The notes under the pieces: model-generated
Database searches by the model: none
Seen by the model: the letters and a program-made list of their open reading frames with translations, nothing else
What the model was told of the DNA's origin: nothing
Made by a program: the position numbers and the translations under genes
In this document: positions 8,782-18,138 of the stretch, in pieces
Layout: each line of letters opens with the position of its first letter
Position numbering within the stretch: position 1 is the stretch's first letter
From: Solitalea agri
GTDB lineage: Bacteria > Bacteroidota > Bacteroidia > Sphingobacteriales > Sphingobacteriaceae
Length of the DNA: 64,000 nucleotides
NCBI RefSeq assembly: GCF_023914155.1
Contig: NZ_JAMWYS010000024.1
Coordinates: 186,001 to 250,000, forward strand
Direction: 5' to 3'

Positions 8782-10212
8782 TTACTCTCCAAAATCTTTA
8801 GTTCGCTGCACTCGCCTACGGGCAGTACGGCTTTTCTTTTTGTCATCCATTGGAATATAGGTGGCTGTTTCGGCATAATAGCATTTGCCAAATTTAAATA
8901 CCAAGCCAAAATTCACATTTCCGGTTGTTCGTGAATCATAATAGTATTGAGTATGCTGGTTTGAAGCTTTTGCAAGCTTAATTGTCCCAAGTAAGTTGTC
9001 GGAACCTATAATAAAATCACAAACCCTTGATTTTATCATTACATGCGTTCCCACCTGGAAAGCATTATTCGTATTATACTGTGCTTGTAGTAAAAAATGG
9101 TAATTTTCGTAAAAGAAATCATTTATAATAGCCAAATCCGATTGCCAATTATACAGAGGCATCGACACAAAAAAAGAAGATCGCAAATATGGCAGAAGCA
9201 ATCCGCTAACACCCCCTTCTAAACGGGCTGGAAGCGAAGTGCGAAAGTGCTTTTGTGTAATGGTGGTATCGTTGAACTTCAACAGATTTTTCACACTATC
9301 AATAGAATAATCGCTTAGCAGAATTCCATTTATATACCGTCTTCCATCGTAAATCTTCTCCCTATTAATGTCTTCCCAATTAATAAACCCAGCGTCTTTT
9401 ACGTATAGTGAAGCTTGCCATTCTTCATTAAACTGCGCATTAACACCGGCAGAAAATGTAAAACCCGGATTTTTAAAATTGGGTAAAAAATGGCCAGCGG
9501 TAACTGAATCTGTTTTGCCCAGCAATCTGGAGGTACCTGTTAGACTTAGATACAGTTCATTTTCTTCTGGGGTACTCAAACTCTGCTGAATATCCATTTG
9601 GGTATTGGTAAACTTTATATCGGCATAGTTAATACCACTTACATAACCTAGTTTAATTCCAGCAGTGAGAAGCTCGTTAATACTTCTGCTATAACCAAAA
9701 GCAATTTGTGTATAAGCAGCGCCATAGCTATTGGTAATAAATTGGTTTGGGTAACTTCCAGGCTCCAAATTATTACTGTTAAATGCAGAAACAGCTTCAT
9801 TTTTTCCATTTGCTGTTCCGTAAGCTTTCGAAGAAACATCGACCAATAACTCTGAATGTGTGCGATAATCAAGTAGAATTTTAGCAGCAATCCAATTGAT
9901 TGAAGCGGTTCCTATGCCATAATTTACTTTTTGAGAATTAGGTAAAGGAGGAATATGATAAAGAGTTTTGCTATTATTTAAAGCATGATTACGTAACAGA
10001 GTATCAGCATCACCAAAAACACGTGCATCAGCTGTAAAAGATGGGATAAAGCAATTAAACTGTACCAGGTTACAATCACTTTTAAGTATCCCGATTGACG
10101 GATTCTCAAGGGCCTCAAATAAGGTTCCTGAACCAAAAACGGCAATTCGCTGCGCTTGAACCGCGCTTGTTAGAAACAACAGAATTATTACGAGCGTAAG
10201 TTTTTGTTTCAT
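8782..10212 (-). CDS. DUF5723 outer-membrane beta-barrel protein
   Basis: 476 residues, signal peptide about 1-20 (ending VQA before QR). It begins the mature chain with FGSGTLFEALENPSIG and shows repeated amphipathic strands with terminal aromatics, as in the Bacteroidota-specific DUF5723 family (FadL/PorP-like barrels). The C-terminus is extended by a short basic tail (KKKSRTARRRVQRTKDF), odd for a barrel and perhaps periplasmic. Function is unknown. It is transcribed in the same direction as the upstream large envelope protein, with 134 AT-rich bases between. Confidence 0.75.
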   Translation of the reverse strand: MKQKLTLVIILLFLTSAVQAQRIAVFGSGTLFEALENPSIGILKSDCNLVQFNCFIPSFTADARVFGDADTLLRNHALNNSKTLYHIPPLPNSQKVNYGIGTASINWIAAKILLDYRTHSELLVDVSSKAYGTANGKNEAVSAFNSNNLEPGSYPNQFITNSYGAAYTQIAFGYSRSINELLTAGIKLGYVSGINYADIKFTNTQMDIQQSLSTPEENELYLSLTGTSRLLGKTDSVTAGHFLPNFKNPGFTFSAGVNAQFNEEWQASLYVKDAGFINWEDINREKIYDGRRYINGILLSDYSIDSVKNLLKFNDTTITQKHFRTSLPARLEGGVSGLLLPYLRSSFFVSMPLYNWQSDLAIINDFFYENYHFLLQAQYNTNNAFQVGTHVMIKSRVCDFIIGSDNLLGTIKLAKASNQHTQYYYDSRTTGNVNFGLVFKFGKCYYAETATYIPMDDKKKSRTARRRVQRTKDFGE

Positions 10213-10346
10213 ATAATTATAAAACAGGTAAATGGATGCTTGTTAGTTTATTCATTTTTATACTTTGTCCCATTTAGATTGTTTCATTAAAAAACGAAAA
10301 AATAAACAATAGTTATATAATTCTATTGATGATAATTTTAATTGAT

Positions 10347-13055
10347 TTACTGCTTTTTAAAAATAATAACCTTATGATTATCAGCGCCAACTATAACAGA
10401 AAAATCACCATATAATTTTGAATTGTATTTAGCAAAGGCGGTACTTCCCTCGACAGGAAATCCCGAACTCAACTCACCCTTCTCTTTGAGCTCAATAAGC
10501 TGGTGTGCTTCGGGCTGATTTAAGCCAATGGTGCATTTACCATCCGGACTCTTAAAGAACTGGACCTCCGTAGAAGCCTTTCCTTCGGGTTCATAATCAT
10601 AGATTAGTGATCCATCTGTAGCGTAAACAAACAGGTGATTTTTATCAAAAAAGACATATTCTGGCTGCTCATTACCAGCAATGTTCTTTAAAGCAAAAAA
10701 TTGCTCCCCAGACCAGCTTCCCATAGTTTTAGAGCGAACACGACCATCAAAAAATATAGTAACAATATTTCCGGATGCATCAGAGCTCACAAATTTGGAA
10801 TTGGAGGCCTTCGTATTTATTACCGGATAAAACTCATTTCTTACACTATTGGGAAGCTTTCCACTCGATAGTAGTTTTCCTTTCCGATCAAAGAAACTAA
10901 ACTTGTTATCCGTAGAAACAGTAAACAAAAAAGTAATTCCCGCCATTTTTACCATCTGAAAACTTTTGTCAAAGCTTCCTACGTTTCTTTTTGGATTCCA
11001 ACCGGCAACGGCCTTTCCCTTTAAATCAAAAGCAAATACGGACCTATCACTTAAGGGTACGAAAAACCGATAATCATGGTTGCCATCATAATCAAAAACA
11101 GAAACAGGGGCTGTTATTTTCTTCCTAAAAACTATTGGAAAGCCAGAAAGTGGCATGGCATTTTCATCGCATACATACAATTTTGAATAAGTATTAAAGA
11201 TCAAAATCGGTTTACCATTAGGTTGTATAACCTGAATATTACCCAAGACAGGGTTATCCAGTTTAAATTTCCAAAATAATTTACCTGATTCATTTACAAA
11301 ATATACTTGGTTTCGTTTATCCAATAAAACAAACGCATTGTCACCTGCTTCTGATTTTACCAAAATCGGTTGCTTCGCAAGATCCCCTTCTAAACTTATT
11401 GTGGTAGCAGCTGTATATTTAGTTGAATCTTTTACTGTTTTTTCTGTTTGCGGTAAATACAGAAGGGTCATATTACTAAAGAACTGCCCTCCACTTGAAT
11501 TAAGTTGAAACGTTAAGCCATAATAATTTGAAACCCCTTTATTGGAATTAAGGAATTCTGAAAATTCATTTTTCACTCCTTTAGTTAACATGTTCCGACT
11601 ATTAGCCACATTTAAATAAACATATACGTTTGACTGCGAATTAATATATTTTGCAAATGACCGATAACGTTCATTGTCTTCCAATGGTTTCAGTTGAAGG
11701 TATTCATCAATGAATTTTTGCAATAAACTTTCAGAGGTAGCTGCAATCAAATAATCATTAACAATAGCCATATACGGTCTTCTGATTTCTTTATAAACAC
11801 TTCCCAAAGCATTGCTTAAGATATCCGGATGATCACAATAATAGATTGCAAAACCTCTGTAGTTAAGACTCTGACTTCTTCCCCTGCTATTAACTATAAG
11901 CCCACCTAAATAAGCAGCAGCTTTAGCTGTATCACTCAAAGCAACAACTGCCATTTGACTATCTGCAACATTGATTCCTTCATTGTTATACATAACCAGT
12001 GCAAACTCGTTCCCCATAAAAGCAGCCCAATCATTTTCAAAATCTGCCCGATACACTTTATTGAAATTGCTTATCCATTTCTCATAGGTTGAGATCTGCT
12101 TATTCTGCCCCAGATAAACTTTTTGATCTTTCTTGAACTGGGCATAATTTTCAATTCCAAAATCAACCAAAACCGCAGTATTTTCTGAAATAATTAAGGG
12201 GATTTTAATTGTTTGTGGCTTCTGATTTAAAAACATCGCCAGGTAATTTGAGGTAGATAGACCAGCCTCCGTAATGCCATTGAACATCAGGGCGTCACTT
12301 TTATAATTTAAGTTCAAATTACTTGATTGAGCAATTTGCGATAGGAATCTGAATTCTCCCTTTCTATTCTTCTCAAGAAATGCATCGACCCAAATACTCA
12401 ACTGCTCGTAATTTATATAAACACTTGCCTGAACTGCCTTGGCTTTATTACTTTCAACTTTTATCAATGAACCCAAAGCATTTCCTTGGCTGTTCACCTG
12501 CAGATCAAGACTTTGCTCTATCAATTTCTTATCAAAACTCCCGATAAACAGACCCTTATAATGACAAAAAAAGAAGGACTCTTTATTGATTGTTTGTGTA
12601 GCAAATACATTAACTCCAAAGATCTCGCTAGCGTTATACTTAGCCCTATTCTCTTCATCTGATAAATGCTCAAAAAAACTATCCAATAATTCATCTTTTA
12701 CAGGAATCACAAACAACATTTCAACATTATCGTTTAACCCTATGTGTGATGAGATTAAAATACGCTGATTTTCCAATGTCTTGTAGAGATCAGCATGTTG
12801 CAGAAACGACTTATTTAGATCATTTAATTTTGCCAGTTGAGTTGGAGTAAACAGATCTTCGAGGAGTTTACTTTTTTTTACGAGTACAAAAAAATCATTG
12901 GAATGCTGAAGATCAACTACTAATGCGGCTGTTTCGGGAATAGCTTTTAATGGCTGGGATTGTGAAACACTAGAATTGAGGTTTTTGAAATAAAAAAATA
13001 CAACCGTGGCCACTGCTGCAACTAATACACTTACTGCCACTATAAATTTGTTCAT
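10347..13055 (-). CDS. Large membrane-anchored DUF3352-like protein with C-terminal beta-propeller-like half
   Basis: 902 residues. One N-terminal transmembrane segment (about 5-23, VAVSVLVAAVATVVFFYF) anchors a long extracytoplasmic region. Residues about 35-560 resemble DUF3352 proteins (AIPETAALVVDLQHSNDFF, KLLEDLF, long mixed alpha/beta). From about 590 the chain becomes a repeated pattern of short hydrophobic strands with phrases such as FVLLDKRNQVYFVNESGKLFW and KLYVCDENAMPLSGFP, as in PQQ/VCBS-like propeller repeats. No catalytic motif was recognised. It may be a scaffold or sensor of the envelope; function is unknown. A -7 element lies at 13072-13079. Confidence 0.6.
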   Translation of the reverse strand: MNKFIVAVSVLVAAVATVVFFYFKNLNSSVSQSQPLKAIPETAALVVDLQHSNDFFVLVKKSKLLEDLFTPTQLAKLNDLNKSFLQHADLYKTLENQRILISSHIGLNDNVEMLFVIPVKDELLDSFFEHLSDEENRAKYNASEIFGVNVFATQTINKESFFFCHYKGLFIGSFDKKLIEQSLDLQVNSQGNALGSLIKVESNKAKAVQASVYINYEQLSIWVDAFLEKNRKGEFRFLSQIAQSSNLNLNYKSDALMFNGITEAGLSTSNYLAMFLNQKPQTIKIPLIISENTAVLVDFGIENYAQFKKDQKVYLGQNKQISTYEKWISNFNKVYRADFENDWAAFMGNEFALVMYNNEGINVADSQMAVVALSDTAKAAAYLGGLIVNSRGRSQSLNYRGFAIYYCDHPDILSNALGSVYKEIRRPYMAIVNDYLIAATSESLLQKFIDEYLQLKPLEDNERYRSFAKYINSQSNVYVYLNVANSRNMLTKGVKNEFSEFLNSNKGVSNYYGLTFQLNSSGGQFFSNMTLLYLPQTEKTVKDSTKYTAATTISLEGDLAKQPILVKSEAGDNAFVLLDKRNQVYFVNESGKLFWKFKLDNPVLGNIQVIQPNGKPILIFNTYSKLYVCDENAMPLSGFPIVFRKKITAPVSVFDYDGNHDYRFFVPLSDRSVFAFDLKGKAVAGWNPKRNVGSFDKSFQMVKMAGITFLFTVSTDNKFSFFDRKGKLLSSGKLPNSVRNEFYPVINTKASNSKFVSSDASGNIVTIFFDGRVRSKTMGSWSGEQFFALKNIAGNEQPEYVFFDKNHLFVYATDGSLIYDYEPEGKASTEVQFFKSPDGKCTIGLNQPEAHQLIELKEKGELSSGFPVEGSTAFAKYNSKLYGDFSVIVGADNHKVIIFKKQ

Positions 13056-13071
13056 GGATGATGATTTTAAA

Positions 13072-13079
13072 CAAAAATA
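13072..13079 (-). promoter_or_regulatory. Candidate -7 element for the DUF3352-like gene
   Basis: The minus strand reads TATTTTTG, a match to TAnnTTTG, 16 bases before the ATG at 13055. Confidence 0.45.
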
Positions 13080-13165
13080 TACTTTTACATTTTTGTATCG
13101 TTTACATATCGTAAACTGTTGTTAATTTTGTTGCCTATTTCATTATTTAAGATAACCTTCCGTTC

Positions 13166-13558
13166 ATGCAAAAACAAGTTTTAATGACTGCGGCATTTTT
13201 TGGTGCCCTAGCCGTGGGATTAGGAGCCTTTGGTGCTCATGGTCTTAAACCATTATTAAATGATTATCAGATTGCTATTTGGGAAAAAGGCATTCAATAT
13301 CAGTTTTATCATACTATTGTTATCCTTGTTCTTGCATTTTATCCAAAAATTTCCGTTAAAAGTTCCTTTTTGAGAGCGGTTTGGTTTTTTATCGCCGGCA
13401 TTATTCTATTCTCAGGTTCCCTTTACTTTTTGGCTATAAAAGACATTATTGGTTTAGAAAATGCCAAATGGATCGGTATTGTTACTCCTATAGGTGGCAT
13501 TGCTTTTATCTTAGGTTGGCTATCGATCTTTATTGGTGCCACCCGCGAACGTATATAA
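13166..13558 (+). CDS. DUF423 small membrane protein (YgdD-like)
   Basis: 130 residues with four hydrophobic segments. The N-terminus AAFFGALAVGLGAFGAHGLKP followed by WEKGIQYQFYHTIVILVLA is the DUF423/YgdD signature. It is an inner-membrane protein of unknown function found across many phyla. A -7 element TAATTTTG (13123-13130) lies about 35 bases upstream. Two short inverted repeats (13600-13617 GACGCT/AGCGTC being the clearer) occupy the gap to priA without a T tract. Confidence 0.9.
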   Translation: MQKQVLMTAAFFGALAVGLGAFGAHGLKPLLNDYQIAIWEKGIQYQFYHTIVILVLAFYPKISVKSSFLRAVWFFIAGIILFSGSLYFLAIKDIIGLENAKWIGIVTPIGGIAFILGWLSIFIGATRERI

Positions 13559-13639
13559 GCATAAATTACGCGTGCAAAATGTAATTATATGCTTAAATTG
13601 ACGCTGCATTGAGCGTCTGCTATTACACATCAAATTTAT

Positions 13640-16123
13640 ATGCTAAAACTTCATTCGGGCGAATTTAACGATCGGTTAACCTTGTTTGCCGAAGTTATAT
13701 TGCCCTTAGCCATTTCACGCAATTATACCTATCGGGTACCTTTTGAATACAATCAAAGCATACGTGTGGGGCAGCGTGTTGTGGTGCAGTTTGGCAAAAA
13801 CAAGATCTATACAGCTTTAGTTCATCAGCTTACCACCGAAGCTCCATCTCTTTATGAGGCCAAGTATATCATCTCGGTCTTAGACGATAAACCTTTAGTA
13901 ACCGAGAATCAATTAAGACTTTGGCAGTGGTTATCATCTTATTACATGTGCTACATTGGTGAGGTGATGAATGCCGCCTTGCCTACTGCCCTCAAACTGG
14001 CCAGTGAAACAAAGATCCTTCTGAATCGTGAGCATGAATTCGACAAGACTCTCCTCAATGATAAAGAGTTTCTGATAGTTGAAGCTCTTGAAGTAAAAGA
14101 TGAATTGAGTATTAATGATGTAATAAAGGTTTTAGGTCAAAAAACCGTAATGCCACTCATTAAATCACTCACCGAAAAACAAATTGTTTTAATTTCTGAA
14201 GAGTTGAATAATCGTTTCAAGCCTAAGCTTGAAACATTTGTGAAACTTCATCGCATTTATAACAACCCTGATCAGCTTAAAGAGCTATTCTCCATTTTAG
14301 AAAGAGCTCCCAAACAGGTTGATCTGTTGATGGTTTACCTTAGACTTTCCAAAATTCAGCCTTCGGTAACTAAAAAGCAGCTAATGGAAGAAAGTGGTTC
14401 ATCAACTTCTGCTTTTAATGCCTTGGTTGAGAAAGATATTTTCCGAACGGAGAAAAAAGAGGTCAGCCGCTTTTCTGACCCAGAAATTGAGCTGATTAAA
14501 AACTACACTCTATCTCCTGCTCAACAATTGGCTTTTGACGAAATAGCCAATGGCTTTAAAGAAAATAAACCGGTTTTGCTCCATGGTGTTACCGCATCTG
14601 GCAAAACACAGGTCTACATAAAGTTAATTGAAGACTGTTTGAAAGAAGGTCGACAGGCTCTTTACCTTTTACCTGAAATTGCTCTTACCGCCCAAATGAT
14701 CCAACGGTTACAGGCCTATTTTGGTGAAAATGTAGGGATTTATCATTCGAAATATAATGATAATGAGCGCGCTGAAGTTTGGCAAAAAACGCTGAACAAC
14801 CAATACAAAATAATATTGGGGGCCCGTTCTTCGGTGTTTTTGCCCTTTGCTGATCTAGGACTGATCATTGTAGATGAAGAACACGAAACCTCATTTAAAC
14901 AATTTGACCCCGCTCCACGTTATAATGCCCGAGATACGGCCTTATACCTGGCTCATCTCCATACATCAAAAATTATTTTAGGTTCGGCAACTCCATCTGT
15001 AGAAACATACTTTAATGCAACCAGCGATCGATACAAATTGGTTCCATTAACTGAGCGCTATGGAGGTGTACAGCTTCCCGAAATACAGGTTGCCGACTTG
15101 CAACAAGAACGTAAGCAAAAGTCGATGCGATCGCATTTTTCGGCCTTGCTGTTTACCGAAATTGAACTCGCTTTAAACAGAAAAGAACAGGTGATTCTTT
15201 TCCAAAACCGGAGAGGCTATGCTCCAATGTTAATATGTGGCACCTGTGGTTTCACCCCAAAATGTGTTAACTGCGATATTAGTCTCACCTACCACAAGCA
15301 CGACAACAAGCTGCATTGTCATTACTGTGGTTTCAAAGATGATATCTTTTACCGTTGTCCAGCTTGTGGAAGTACACAGGTAGAACAAAAAGGATTTGGA
15401 ACTGAAAAAATTGAGGATGAATTAGCAATACTTTTGCCCGGAGCTCAAATTGCCCGTATGGATCTTGATTCTACCCGCAGTAAATATGGTTACCAACAGC
15501 TGATAAATGATTTTGAAGAACGCAAAATCGACATTTTGGTAGGTACACAAATGGTTACTAAAGGCCTTGATTTTGAAAACGTAAGTTTGATTGGAGTATT
15601 AAATGCTGACGCTATGCTTAATTACCCCGATTTTAGAGCATTTGAGCGCAGTTATCAGTTAATGACACAAGTTAGTGGCCGTGCCGGCAGAAGAGCTAAT
15701 AGAGGTAAAGTAATTATCCAAAGTTCCCAACCGAATCACCGGGTAATTGAGTGGGTAATGTACAACAAGTATGATCAGTTGTTTAATTCTGAACTTGCCG
15801 AACGTAGTGGATTTCAGTATCCACCCTTCTATCGTCTGATTCAGATCGATATAAAAAATAAAGACCTTGAACAGGTAAATGAATCAGCCGAGTTTTTAGC
15901 AAAAGAACTCAAAGGTCAACTTGGTAAGCGTGTTTTGGGCCCCGAATTTCCACTCGTTGGCCGTATTCGTAATTATTATATCAAAACCCTGTTGATTAAG
16001 ATTGAAAAAGAAGGTGTATCAATTTCAAAAGTAAAACAAGTTATTCAGGCTGCTATTGATCTTTTTTATACACAAAAAAATAACCGTAACAGCCTGATTA
16101 AAATTGACGTAGATCCGTATTAA
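13640..16123 (+). CDS. priA: Primosomal replication restart helicase PriA
   Basis: 827 residues. An N-terminal DNA-binding domain (1-110), winged-helix region and SF2 helicase core are recognisable: Walker A GVTASGKT (316-323), DEEH box (412-415), LGSATPSVET motif III, and motifs V-VI (VGTQMVTKGLDFENV; QVSGRAGR). Between the helicase lobes is the zinc-binding insert with eight Cys in CGTCGF, CVNC, CHYCGF and CPACGS. PriA reloads the replisome at stalled forks. Its stop overlaps the convergent neighbour by four bases. Confidence 0.97.
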   Translation: MLKLHSGEFNDRLTLFAEVILPLAISRNYTYRVPFEYNQSIRVGQRVVVQFGKNKIYTALVHQLTTEAPSLYEAKYIISVLDDKPLVTENQLRLWQWLSSYYMCYIGEVMNAALPTALKLASETKILLNREHEFDKTLLNDKEFLIVEALEVKDELSINDVIKVLGQKTVMPLIKSLTEKQIVLISEELNNRFKPKLETFVKLHRIYNNPDQLKELFSILERAPKQVDLLMVYLRLSKIQPSVTKKQLMEESGSSTSAFNALVEKDIFRTEKKEVSRFSDPEIELIKNYTLSPAQQLAFDEIANGFKENKPVLLHGVTASGKTQVYIKLIEDCLKEGRQALYLLPEIALTAQMIQRLQAYFGENVGIYHSKYNDNERAEVWQKTLNNQYKIILGARSSVFLPFADLGLIIVDEEHETSFKQFDPAPRYNARDTALYLAHLHTSKIILGSATPSVETYFNATSDRYKLVPLTERYGGVQLPEIQVADLQQERKQKSMRSHFSALLFTEIELALNRKEQVILFQNRRGYAPMLICGTCGFTPKCVNCDISLTYHKHDNKLHCHYCGFKDDIFYRCPACGSTQVEQKGFGTEKIEDELAILLPGAQIARMDLDSTRSKYGYQQLINDFEERKIDILVGTQMVTKGLDFENVSLIGVLNADAMLNYPDFRAFERSYQLMTQVSGRAGRRANRGKVIIQSSQPNHRVIEWVMYNKYDQLFNSELAERSGFQYPPFYRLIQIDIKNKDLEQVNESAEFLAKELKGQLGKRVLGPEFPLVGRIRNYYIKTLLIKIEKEGVSISKVKQVIQAAIDLFYTQKNNRNSLIKIDVDPY

Positions 16124-16806
16124 TCCTGGGTTCCAAAATTATAGGTAATAGACAAACCGGCAACCGGATTAAACATGGTATCATAATGGTATTTACCAGG
16201 AGTGGTTGTTTTAACACCTGTGCTTAGCATTTCAGATTTAATACCTTCGTGATATAAAATTCCATCAAAACTTGTTGTAGCAGTAATGGCAATAAAATCT
16301 ACGGGAAAAATCTTAATACCCACAAATGGAGAAAACCCAGCTCCATTTCTTGTATTAGTTTGTAAGGTCTCCTCCGAACTACCTACTGATAAATTCCCAT
16401 TGTAATCAGACCGATAGTAGAACAAGTCGAGCCCTAACACTGGTCTTACATTTGAGTAATAGAACTCTTTCTCAAAACCTCCCCCCACCTTAAAGGTTTC
16501 ATATTTACCTGTGGTCTTCGGACAAGTAGAACATTCCGGATTAGAGTTATCGTCTTTAAATCGGTTATATTCAATTGTTGATCTCCATAAAAATAAATTA
16601 CTCCTAACTTTAAAAATTAGAGCACTAGGATAATTTAGGACGTAGTCGTTATTATCATAGTCAGAATTAGGAACCGGCATTCGCTGGGTATAACTTAATG
16701 CCTTTATCCCTAAGCTGAACTTATAGGGAGAGATCTCTTGGGCTTTGGTTAAGAAAGAAATAGATAATAATAATAATAAGGCAATAGTTGGTTTAGTATT
16801 AAACAT
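16120..16806 (-). CDS. Exported probable outer-membrane beta-barrel protein, unknown family
   Basis: 228 residues from the ATG at 16806 (an upstream in-frame TTG is unlikely). A signal peptide ends at about residue 22 (LTKA before QE). The mature chain starts YKFSLGIKALSYTQRMP and alternates hydrophobic and polar residues; it ends with an aromatic-rich strand, GLSITYNFGTQD, consistent with a small outer-membrane barrel. Two Cys in CSTCPK sit in a probable loop. I do not recognise the family. It overlaps priA tail to tail by four bases and has no terminator between. Confidence 0.6.
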   Translation of the reverse strand: MFNTKPTIALLLLLSISFLTKAQEISPYKFSLGIKALSYTQRMPVPNSDYDNNDYVLNYPSALIFKVRSNLFLWRSTIEYNRFKDDNSNPECSTCPKTTGKYETFKVGGGFEKEFYYSNVRPVLGLDLFYYRSDYNGNLSVGSSEETLQTNTRNGAGFSPFVGIKIFPVDFIAITATTSFDGILYHEGIKSEMLSTGVKTTTPGKYHYDTMFNPVAGLSITYNFGTQD

Positions 16807-16889
16807 GGAAAACAAATTGATTTAACAGCAAAAATAAGGAGTGCGAAAGAAATTACCGCGCACTTATCAAATATTGAGCCATTTTTCTG

Positions 16890-16897
16890 TATTTTTG
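16890..16897 (+). promoter_or_regulatory. Candidate pcm promoter -7 element
   Basis: TATTTTTG matches TAnnTTTG, 28 bases before the pcm ATG. Confidence 0.4.
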
Positions 16898-16925
16898 ATA
16901 ATTATATAACTATAGCTTAAAATTA

Positions 16926-17570
16926 ATGCTCGATTCGTACAAACACAAAGGATTAAGAAAAGTATTGGTAAAACAACTTAAGGAAAAAGGCATTAAGGAT
17001 GAACGAGTTCTGAAAGCTATTGAAAAGATTCCGCGTCATTTCTTTATCGAAAAATATTCAGCAGAAGTGGCTTATGAAGATAAAGCTTTAAAGATTGATG
17101 CCGGACAAACGATCTCTCAACCCTACACTGTTGCCTATCAAACTGAACTATTGCATATACAGTCAGGAGAAAAAGTGCTTGAAATTGGTACAGGGTCGGG
17201 GTATCAAACCTCTATTTTAGTTGAGTTAGGTGCTAATGTTTACACTATTGAACGACAAAAAGATTTGTTCAACAAAACCACTGTATTTTTACCTAAACTT
17301 GGTTATAAAGCAAATTTCTATTTAGGCGATGGATCCATGGGTATACCCGAACAGGCACCATTCAATAAGATTTTAGTGACTGCGGGAGCACCAAACATTC
17401 CTGATACCCTATTAAAACAGTTAGCCATTGGAGGAGTTATGGTGATTCCGGTTGGTGATGAAAATGTACAAACGATGACTACGGTGATCAGAGTATCAGA
17501 AACCGAGTTTGAGAAAGTGGAATTCGCACAATTTAGGTTTGTGCCGTTAATTGGTGACAAGGCTTGGTAA
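16926..17570 (+). CDS. pcm: Protein-L-isoaspartate O-methyltransferase
   Basis: 214 residues. The family motifs are present: the isoAsp-loop QTISQPYTVAYQTELL (about 59-74), SAM-binding motif I VLEIGTGSGYQTSIL (about 82-96), YTIERQ (motif II) and LVTAGAPNIPDTLL, where bacterial Pcm has VTAAA/VTAGA. It repairs isoaspartyl residues in aged proteins using SAM in the cytoplasm. Monocistronic; an interspersed inverted repeat lies just after the stop codon. Confidence 0.96.
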   Translation: MLDSYKHKGLRKVLVKQLKEKGIKDERVLKAIEKIPRHFFIEKYSAEVAYEDKALKIDAGQTISQPYTVAYQTELLHIQSGEKVLEIGTGSGYQTSILVELGANVYTIERQKDLFNKTTVFLPKLGYKANFYLGDGSMGIPEQAPFNKILVTAGAPNIPDTLLKQLAIGGVMVIPVGDENVQTMTTVIRVSETEFEKVEFAQFRFVPLIGDKAW

Positions 17571-17576
17571 ACTAGT

Positions 17577-17626
17577 TAGATTTACGATTGTAGATTGAGT
17601 AATTTCAATTTAGAATCGTAAATCTA
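17577..17626. repeat. 13-bp inverted repeat, member of a dispersed repeat family
   Basis: TAGATTTACGATT (17577-17589) is inverted perfectly at 17614-17626, with a 24-base spacer, between the convergent pcm and smpB. Its right arm shares twelve identical bases (AATCGTAAATCT) with 56242-56253, so it belongs to the repeat family described there. It may also act as a weak bidirectional terminator. Confidence 0.6.
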
Positions 17627-17630
17627 TCCT

Positions 17631-18083
17631 CTAAAATTTCCGCAATCTTCCCATCTCTACTTTGGCATCTCTTTCTTTAATGCTCTCTCGTTTATCAAAC
17701 TCTTTTTTACCTTGTGCAAGCGCAATTTCAATTTTAGCAAATCCTCGGTCGCTGATAAACATATACAATGGAACAATTGTATAGCCTTTCTCCTTGGTTT
17801 TTTGGGTAAGTTTTTTTAATTCTTTCTTCTGTAAAAGCAAAACCCGGTCGCGTTTAGCTTCGTGGTTATAAAATGAACCATGAGAATATTCAGCAATATG
17901 CATATTTCGAATATATAATTCATCATCCATAAATGCACAGAATGCATCATTGATATTCACTTTACCTTCTCTTATCGACTTAATTTCGGTACCTAATAAT
18001 TTTACTCCAGCTGTATATTTATCAATTATATGGTATTCGAAATAAGCCTTCTTATTTTTTACATTGATATTATTTGATGACAT
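17631..18083 (-). CDS. smpB: SsrA-binding protein SmpB
   Basis: 150 residues from the ATG at 18083 (MSSNNINVKNKKAYFEYHI), the usual SmpB length. A longer reading to 18149 would run into the mntH coding end and adds residues unlike SmpB, so the short start is chosen. Conserved motifs include YTAGVKLLGTEIKSIREGKVN, IRNMHIAEYSHGSFYNH, and the basic tail GKKEFDKRESIKERD needed in the decoding centre. SmpB delivers tmRNA to stalled ribosomes. It lies 55 bases downstream of mntH on the same strand and may be co-transcribed. Confidence 0.96.
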   Translation of the reverse strand: MSSNNINVKNKKAYFEYHIIDKYTAGVKLLGTEIKSIREGKVNINDAFCAFMDDELYIRNMHIAEYSHGSFYNHEAKRDRVLLLQKKELKKLTQKTKEKGYTIVPLYMFISDRGFAKIEIALAQGKKEFDKRESIKERDAKVEMGRLRKF

Positions 18084-18138
18084 GCTTCTTTTTAATGAGT
18101 GAATGAGGATCATACGCTCATTCAATAATCCATTCCTA

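Noticed and set aside
13565-13617. Two inverted repeats before priA considered as a riboswitch or terminator
   Set aside because: Stems are short (5-6 bp), no T tract follows, and no known riboswitch core was recognised.
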